Positions 56,302 to 64,000 of a stretch of DNA of 64,000 nucleotides are shown piece by piece. A program made the translations under genes and the position numbers. Position 1 is the first letter of the stretch; every line of letters begins with the position of its first letter. Origin of the DNA: Uranotaenia lowii (lineage: Eukaryota; Arthropoda; Insecta; Diptera; Culicidae); NCBI RefSeq assembly GCF_029784155.1, contig NC_073693.1:111166683-111230682 (forward strand). Direction: 5' to 3'. A model generated the notes under the pieces. It searched no databases, was not told the origin of the DNA, and saw only the letters and a program-made list of their open reading frames with translations.

Positions 56302-56798
56302 TAAGGTTGCCAGAATTTTTTTCATTACCATCCGGGCCTAGCAATTCCGGGCATTCTTTCAAAAAAACCTGGCAAAATAGGGCATGGATTTCAATTTTTC
56401 AAATCCAAAAACCGGGCAAAAACCGGGCAAAATTTAGGTGTTATTATATATAAAAGCAAAGAAAAAATACAAAAAAAAATTAATATTTTATTAATGTAAT
56501 TGCAGACTTCCAACAACTTTTTGGAACACTTAAATATTTAAAGGTTTATAAAAGTAAATCAGCGAAATTATTTGAAACAACCGTTAAAAATTTCCATACT
56601 GATAATCGATTTTGCTGAAACGTACTAAAAACTTTGATTTTTTTTATTTCTTTGTGAAAATTGTGAAAAGATCCGGGCAATATCCGGACTTTTTTCACGA
56701 TATCCGGGCAACCGGGCCGGACCGGACTTGCATCGAAATTTTGCATCAAATATCCGGGCAAACCCGGAAAAAACCGGGTGTGACCTTCTGGTAAACTA
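56302..56798. mobile_element. cccgg-family MITE, second near-complete copy
   Basis: It begins TAAGGTTGCCAGAATTTTTT and ends with a decayed inverted counterpart (ccagaagg... on the other strand). It follows 41706-42206 in reverse orientation over nearly its whole length, including gaaaaaatacaaaaaaaaat and ccgggcaaccgggcc. No target duplication was recognised, consistent with greater age. Confidence 0.7.
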
Positions 56799-56978
56799 AT
56801 AATCAATGAAATTAATTTGCGGCTTTATCGGTGAGGGTTAAAGAGTTGAAATGAAAGACGGATAGAATATCAGAAGAAAATTTTAAGGTGGTGAAAAGAG
56901 CGAAGAGCATTTGAAATAGAAGCTTGACCACATACTAAATTCTTTGTCCCACACCAATTAACTGTATTGAAGAAGTAG

Positions 56979-59532
56979 TAGGGCTAGGTGGGGTAATTAT
57001 GAACAAAATTTCTTCATTTGGCACACTCACAGCCACCATATGTTTATTTCTTATCATAAATTCTGAAAACTTGCCAATATTGAATGTTTCCGTGCTCTTC
57101 ATCATTCTGTAGAGCAACTTTCTTGTTTTGGTCGCAACCTATGTCCTTGAGACGTCTGTTCATAATTACCCCGTCTGTTCATATTTACCCCCTGTGTAGG
57201 GGGTAATTATGAACACGGATTACGGACTTCGTATAAAATTTTTGAAAAATAACAGTATTTATACGTTACATTTACCCATAGTAAGCAGTGTATGGTGATT
57301 TTGTACTTAAAAAATTATGTTCATAATTATCCCGAAACCTGTTCATATTTACCCCGAGACTTGTCCAATATGATTTATATGGTGTCAGAAAGTCCCAATT
57401 TAACACCAAATGATCAAAATAACTAGCAGTAATGGGTTGTTTTATAAAAATTCAATTCAATTGATGTGTAAAACTTGTAAAATAAACAAATGGTATCAAA
57501 AATAAGATGTTAAGCAACAGAAAAAAGCTATTTGCTGTTCTTTTCTATTGATTTTTCCTATGTTTTGTTTCGGGAGTTTAATTTCTTTGTTGCAGTATTA
57601 ACGTTTTGGTCTGTTTTCCGTTTCTTTATGTGGTTGCAGAAAATTTTTATTTGAAACGGTCTCTCCATACGAGTAAAATTTTTGGCGAGTTTGGCTACTC
57701 GATCATTTTTACATCCGTTTAAAATGTTCTGTGCAGCAAACACCAAGCCTTTACCTAAATATTGTAGGCTAGGCTTTTCAGGTATCATGAAATTGAAATG
57801 TACGGAAAACTCGAAAATCTTTTAAGATGGTTGTTTCACAAACACACTCATTAAAATCTTCTTGAATAAGTGAATAGTCATTTTTTTCAAGGCTTGTCAG
57901 TTCTATATGATCGACTGTTTTGAAAAATATTTACACTTATAAATTTTTTAACATCTCTACGAAATTTCACATTAGTAGCTGTATTATCTGAAAAAATTGA
58001 AGTACTGCAGAAGTTTTCCTCAAAAAACTGAAAGAGAAAAGAAGAGAAACATTGAAAAAAGAATCAAAGTTTAAAAATAAGACTGAAAAAAATAAGTTTT
58101 TGGATCTTTGTTATCCGGATGTGAGACATTAACAGTTATTATTTGCTGTAATTTTAATGTTCTTAACAGCAGCACGTTGTCCAAACATACAGGAAAATTG
58201 AACTTTTCGATCTTTGCTTTGTGGACTTATTCATCTATTATATTTATCAAAATCAACCACAGAGATTTAAGGTTCATAATAATGTTATATTCAACGCGGT
58301 TATGAATAAAAGCTCGAGCAGCAAACCTTTTGCAAACAAATGGTGAATTTATTTTAAGTCAAATTTAACATTTCTTCAATTTTATTTCATAACCTTGTAA
58401 TTTGTCAACACCAGAAAAACTGGTTTTGTAAGGACGTAAAACCTGTATTTGGTATTAAAAAACTATTCCTGGGATACACGTTTTCGGTTTTGGTATTACC
58501 GGTAAAACTATCCTTACACACCACTCACTTAATCTAAGAAAACATTTGACCGCCTTTTTCTCTATCAACAAAAAGCATGTTCTTATCACTAATTTTTTAA
58601 ACAAAATTAAGACTTGTTCAAATGTGGTTACGGATTGTGTTTTTGTTTTTAATTTCTGTTTTATTCAGTTTTTTCACTTTTGAAATTTTATTTTCAGTTT
58701 TGATAAAATTGTGTTCAAAATTTTTTTCAAAGACTGACAAATACTGCCATAGCTTTTTTTTCTAAATTTGAATCTCATTTTTAGAAAAAAAAAACAATTT
58801 CTGAAAAATTCAAAACTAAACACTTAACACATTGCGGACCTTATTTTAATATTTTTTTTTTTTTTGAATTTGGACCAGTGAATTCTGTGATATAGAATGC
58901 CGAGTGTTGATGTTTCCCAGCTAAGATTTCTTCACGGACCTCAATGTGTTAAGATCTTTCAGAAGGGGAGGGGGAGAGGTTTTGTAAGAAATTTCTTACG
59001 AGGGGAAGAGGGGGAAAGAGGTCTGGAAATGCTTGGGTAATTAGTAAATGACCCCCTAAGTTGATGAATAAAACATTTGACCATAAAAAGGCCAAAGAAA
59101 TGTTAGGAAATGAATAAGAACATGTGTTCATAATTACCCCATAGGACGAAAACTATGGGGTAAATATGAACACTCATCTATGAATCAGTGCGAATAAAAT
59201 TTTTCAAATTTTTTTCAAAATCCAGGCAAAGCATCCTAAACTGGATGTAAAACAGTTGATAACATCATTCCAGCTGGATTTCCTATGACCAGATAGTCAA
59301 AACATTGAACATTGTCGAAAACGATTTCCGTTTCACGGGGTAATGGTTTTTCAAAACATCTGAAATGATATCATTAGGATTTGAAAACAGATCGGAAACA
59401 GCTTATAGCTATCAATTGGATGTTAAACTACCGCTTTTGAAACTTTTTGTGTTCATTCATCCCCCACAGCAGCATGTATGGCACTTGTTCGGAATTACCC
59501 CGTGTTCATAATTACCCCACTTGACCCTACCC
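56979..59532. mobile_element. 2.55-kb TIR element with GGGGTAATTATGAAC ends
   Basis: The left end (TAGGGCTAGGTGGGGTAATT at 56979) and the right end (on the other strand TAGGGTCAAGTGGGGTAATT, from about 59530) are inverted. The core GGGGTAATTATGAAC recurs inside in both orientations (57163, 57203, 57320, 57347, 59128, 59157 and 59503 regions). The interior is AT-rich. A 76-residue minus-strand frame at 57788-57558 (KNDRVAKLAKNFTRMERPFQ) is unidentified. A transposase could not be recognised. Confidence 0.5.
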
Positions 59533-60854
59533 AATTGAGAAGGCACTACGTTTTTCGATACAGTTAATTATGGATGTTTCGACCGCCATGTGAATGCACA
59601 TGTGTCAAACGGACACATGTTCTGTCCATAATGCCCTTGCGGGGTAAAACGTCAACGACTATATTTTGATAAATTTTGAAGATTTGCGAAATTTTTAAGT
59701 GAATTCTTCTTACAAAAAAGTGTTCTTAAAATCAATACCTTGTAATTTTAATGAAAATGATTATAAGATATTCAATTAATCACGCATAACAATCAAATTA
59801 GATTTCGTTGTGACTACCTATTACTTAAGTTTTAAAAAGTAATCAAATAAATTGATATTTTATGTTAAACTGAATATTTCTTAAATTTTGAATATCCGAT
59901 CAAAATGCCCTCATAAATTTTTGAACAAATCACCCTCCTCTCAAAGTGTTGTTTGGTAAGATGTTAATAAAACCAAGTGTTTTATTTTAAATTTTGGAGT
60001 GCAGTTTTCCATAGATACAGATCGATTATCGAAATGATATATTGATCTTTTTCTTTGCTTAGTCCTAAATTATCATTAGAATGCATGACAATTACAACTT
60101 TCAATCGGGTTTGAGATAAAAACGTGTACTGGAAATCTAATCGGTTCACTAAATTTTTCGCCAAAAGCAGCAGAAATTTTTTGTTGATACCGACATCAAT
60201 CAGTAAATATAGTTGAATTCAGTATATTAATGGTTGAATTAATCATTCAAATGTAGTTAGTACAAGGTAGTAGAAGCTACCAGATACCAAGAAACTAAGA
60301 GCGACGCCACAGTTTTCGAAGAAAACAAAGAATTCAAAATCGACGACCCAAACACGACGACAACAACCGACTTCACGATCGTGTAACACCGATAGTTTTA
60401 TTGGAATCCTCAAGCCCCTTATAAAACCAAAACTTTATCTAGCGGCCTGCTATAAAACTTAAAATGTTACTTGAGGACGTCACCAAAAACGCAAGACGCA
60501 AGCTTCTAGAAGCGTTTCAAAATCTGACTCATCCGTTAGAAATCCGTTAGAAAAGCACACGGCGAAACAATTGTAAGTGCTTCTAGTGTAGATAAAAGTG
60601 ACCGAAAATTGCGTAAAACTTGCATTGTATTTTTTTGAATTCTAGTTTTTATTTTTTTTTTTTTTGAAAAACAGTTTATCTGAAGATGGCCGAAACAAAT
60701 TAGTAAGCCGAAACGTAAAGAAGTTGTATTGATTTGACTAAATTTTCACTGAAAAATATCAACCATATTTAAAGTTGAATTCATCACTCGAATCATACAA
60801 ATATAGTTGAATGTTTTATAAATATAGTTGGTCGAGAATCAATCATCAATATGA
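59533..60854. other. AT-rich intergenic DNA
   Basis: No gene is supported. Around 60180-60850 words such as atatagttgaat recur in irregular spacing, possibly old repeat debris flanking the mariner remnant. Confidence 0.35.
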
Positions 60855-60869
60855 TTGAATATAGACAAA

Positions 60870-61565
60870 ATAGTGTTGATGAAACTTTATTTCTCAGTGG
60901 ATAATTCGACTCCGGAAAGGAATCAACACGTATCGACTAGAAAACAGCCGAATCGGGCCATACAACAGAACAGTATGGCCAAAGTCCGTGCTCGGAAGCT
61001 TTTCAACCGGGTACTGACCAAGTTCGACGTGTGTGTTCTGATGAACGAAGAAACCTATGTCCAGGCTGACTTCGGGTAAATCCCAAATTTAAAATTTCAC
61101 TTGGCAACGGCTTGGAGTGATGTTCCAGCCAAATTTATGTTTGTTTTTGCAACAAATTAGCACGAAAATTAATGATTTGGCAGGGCATTTGCAGCTGTGA
61201 CGTCGAAAGTATACCAAAAAGAGTGTCTCCAAAAACATTTTTTTTTCGTTCATTCGATCCCAGGGCCATCCCGTAATGTTTTGGCTAGATTTGGCAAGCT
61301 GTCATTACAGCAAAATAGTTCAAGAATGATATGCAAGAAAGGGGTCCTGTTTTTTCCAAAAACCTTCAACCCACCCAACTGCCCCCTGTTCCGCCCTATT
61401 GGAAAATTCTGGGCAGGAAAGGATACTCCAAGGCAAAGGGACAGGTTGTCAAAGACATCAATCGGATGAAGACCTGATGGAATAACATAGCTTAAACGAT
61501 GGACGAAGAAGGTGTGTGCCGCCTTATGAGCCGTGTTACAAGAAAAATTCGAGAATTCCTTCGAT
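60870..61565 (+). pseudogene. Mariner/Tc1-type transposase remnant
   Basis: Translated pieces read RARKLFNRVLTKFDVCVLMN followed by EETYVQADFG (first catalytic D region), then in a shifted frame VYQKECLQK, and later KKGVLFFPKTFNPPNCPLFRPIGKFWA, which corresponds to the conserved NPPNCPxxRPIE segment with the last acidic residue lost to G. Stops and frameshifts lie near 61079, 61160 and 61440. The N-terminal helix-turn-helix part and TIRs are not seen. It is a dead copy. Confidence 0.7.
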
Positions 61566-63821
61566 ACAGGCAATTATTTTTGTTCCAATGCTATCTGAAG
61601 TCAGATTTTGTCACAGCAGGCCACAAAATGATTGAATGAAAAAACGAACACAAACACATACAGGATCTCAATGAAACTTGATGTTTGGAGGATATGATGG
61701 CTAGCATCTTACAAATGCTTAAACTACCAACCCACAGAAAGTGTACTATATATGCCGTGACCGGGATCCGATCTCATACCCGCTGGCTTAGAAGACTTGA
61801 AGGCTAACGCGCCTGCGGCAAACGTCATGCAATCGAAAAAGTAATTTTCTGATGTCACTCTCTTATTCAAAATGTACCTACCACAATGCATGAAACAAAA
61901 ATCGTTCTCCGATTTTTGAAGACCAATTCTTACGAGCAAAACCAAAACACCAGAAAAAAACAGCCGGCAGCCATCAAAAATCAAAACTCATTCTATTTGT
62001 TCTCGGGCGAAAAATACACGCATAAACGCTTTCTTCTATTCCACTCGTTTGTACTTCTGAAATCCAATTATTTTGAAAACCTTCGATCTTTATGTTTAAC
62101 ACGCCAAATGCGACCGTAAATCACGAGAAAACTTGAAAGTCATTTCACACTTTTGATTTTCACTCAAATTATACAATTTATTACACTTATATATGTAAGC
62201 ATTATTATAGACAAAAGACGTGAGTTCTATTGAAACTTTTCGCCTTCGAATTACTTTTATAAAAAAAAACTCTTCGAAATTTGTGAGAACGCGGAGCGCA
62301 AAATATCTAACGTCTTGTCCGAAGCACAGATTATTTTGATCTCCGTAGTTCCATTGAGAGATTGCTTCAAAGAAAATCATTTACAACTAAAACTCAAACT
62401 CAGAAGGAGTTTCAGCGTAGATCCATTGAATTCAACATTGTTTACTAGCTCCGATAATCAATTGAAATCCATCATAGGATCGACTAATGATTCACTAAAT
62501 CTCGTGTATAGATCTGGGAGGTACAAAATCAGTTGTTCTGACTGTGATAAAGTGTACAATCCGCTGCAGTAACTGACTTTTTTCTACCCACATGTTTTTT
62601 CGATGCCTTTTGGGTCACCAAGCATCTGTGTAACATTTGAGATGATTTTGTTGATCCCTAAGCTAGCGCAACGCGTATCGATTTTGTAAGGGAATTTCTA
62701 TGGAAGAAACAAATTTTTGCACATCAAATGATCCAGGAAATTTGAATAGGCTTGAAATGAAGTTGGTCTTTGATTTATGGTTTTGACTATTCTTAAGCTT
62801 CATTTTTTGGTAACACGACAAGCAGCTAAGCATTTCATTAAAATGTTGTAACCATTTCAAAATAAAAAATCTGAATCCATTGAAAAGTATTTAAAAATGG
62901 CAGACGTTGCTTGCTAGAGATTTTAATAATTTCATGAAATATTTTTGCAAAGGTTATATAAATCAATAAATTCCCTGGCTATGCAAAGATGTTTTTTGAG
63001 ATTTTTTATTGTCATCCTACGGTTACACAGCTTCTAAATAATCAGTCAAAAACGCTAAAAAAAAAAAATTTTGAAAAAAATGTATTAAATCCAATATTTT
63101 TTCGTGGGCATAAGCTAGGTTTGGGCTTTGTTCACGTGAATTGTACTGAAAGAAATATTTTTCATCCAAAGAAGAAGAACTCTCAGTACATCTCTGGCGA
63201 TTTTTGAATGTAGAATTTTGGATTTCTCATATACATACATTTCCATACAAAATGAAAACTCGTTGCATTAATTCAGGACTGGTTGAATTGCTTCCAAAAA
63301 TTTTATTGCTATTTCTGGCAGCAAAATCAACCAAAAAAAAAAAATGGGAGGTGTAAAAGTTATAGATTTTGAAATTTTTTATACAAAGCATTCTGTAGTC
63401 TTGTGAACATACAAACCAAGAAAAAACTTATATATAAATTCGAGGAGCCCAGGAGATCTTATTCGAACGAGAAATTCCTTCCTTTAAAAAATCCTAGATC
63501 TACAATAGCATTTCTCATGTGTGAATCAGGTCACTCTATTGATCGAGAAAATATTTCGCTGATTCGTTCTTTGAACGAAATCTCTTAGGTTAGTTATTAT
63601 AAGAAACCGTGACTGATCCTAGCGCTCCTTAAGAATCGTAACGCGAACGCAAAGTCCCGTTTCCGATTACGATTTCCCTCCCACTTGACCGATTTTTGGC
63701 GAGTCCGGCAAACCGGTTCCCATAACCGTAATATTTTTATTTCGGGAGGAATCATCACAAGAATGGCACCGGGGATCTCGGCAATTGACCAGTAATTGGG
63801 CGTAGGCTCTTGACCTCGTCG
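61566..63821. other. Intergenic DNA
   Basis: No gene is supported. Frames such as 61886-62119, 62096-62380 and 62989-63207 lack motifs. The last 250 bp are more balanced in composition, consistent with the promoter region of the gene starting at 63914. Confidence 0.4.
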
Positions 63822-63829
63822 TATAAAAG
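63822..63829 (+). promoter_or_regulatory. TATA box of the gene at the right edge
   Basis: TATAAAAG lies 92 bp upstream of the ATG at 63914, inside a G+C-richer promoter-like stretch. Transcription would start near 63850-63855. Confidence 0.6.
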
Positions 63830-63913
63830 GCAAGGCTCGGCCGTTGGGCGTCGTCCTTTGCCAAAAAGTTGTCTTCCGAATCGTAGGGCTCGTCCTGGTG
63901 TGTCGGATTCAGA

Positions 63914-64000
63914 ATGCGCGTTCTAGTTCTGGTGCTAGCAGTTTTCGTACATCTCGGAACTGGAGCCGAAGCACCCGCTGCAGATCGAGAAGCGCGTAAG
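63914..64000 (+). CDS. First exon of a secreted protein gene (partial)
   Basis: The frame begins MRVLVLVLAVFVHLGTGAEA, a textbook signal peptide, followed by a charged stretch (ADREARK) that runs off the window; the last bases, gcgcgtaag, could also contain a splice donor (CG|GTAAG is not exact: the window ends cgtaag). The family cannot be named from 29 residues. The upstream TATA box and context AGA-ATG support the start. Confidence 0.6.
   Translation, partial: MRVLVLVLAVFVHLGTGAEAPAADREARK

Noticed and set aside
57558..57788. Minus-strand frame of 76 codons inside a TIR element
   Set aside because: It is lysine-rich and could be a transposase relic, but no catalytic or DNA-binding motif could be named.

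Overview
This is AT-rich animal nuclear DNA, almost certainly from a dipteran and probably a mosquito. The evidence is one eukaryotic tRNA, one small secreted C-type-lectin-like gene with 59-69 nt introns, a TATA-driven gene start at the right edge, and a dense, layered load of arthropod transposons (R1, Jockey-like, CR1-like, Ty3/gypsy, Helitron, hAT-like, Transib-like, mariner). The species cannot be fixed from the window. All coordinates were read by eye; nothing was aligned or searched.

Layout. 0-7 kb: a G-rich TIR element (585-1424) and a TIR element (3707-6864) carrying a complete non-autonomous Helitron (4730-6746) with about 12 tandem units. 7.4 kb: tRNA-Gln(CTG), then about 2 kb of single-copy-looking DNA. 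9.6-20.1 kb: a nest in which a Jockey-like fragment was split by R1-type sequence, itself split by a complete Ty3/gypsy element (E1, 12378-19595, 5-bp TSD, 397-bp LTRs that look identical). 20-35 kb: old RT debris, MITEs, a TIR element with splice-site-like signals (28321-29592), an hAT-like MITE with 8-bp TSD (29756-30238) and a 1.6-kb fold-back Transib-like element (31562-33162). 35.7-47.1 kb: a minus-strand non-LTR retrotransposon with a poly-A tail, split by a second Ty3/gypsy element (E2, 39124-45240, 5-bp TSD, identical-looking 239-bp LTRs), itself split by a 501-bp MITE (41706-42206). 47.3-51.9 kb: a near-complete CR1-like element with two open ORFs. 52.7-53.5 kb: the lectin gene on the minus strand. 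54-64 kb: two fold-back hairpins, further MITEs, a mariner-type transposase remnant and the first exon of a secreted-protein gene (63914 onward).

Most notable: both Ty3/gypsy elements are interrupted by canonical GT-AG introns that preserve reading phase. Each has three, at different places, although both look like very recent insertions. Retrotransposition through spliced RNA would erase introns, so these elements would have to package unspliced RNA while making Gag-Pol from spliced RNA, the reverse of retroviral usage. In E1 the predicted start codon lies inside the LTR, the first exon crosses the primer-binding site, and intron 1 carries about 12 short hairpins whose paired bases vary together. 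This is the best candidate for an undescribed system in the window.
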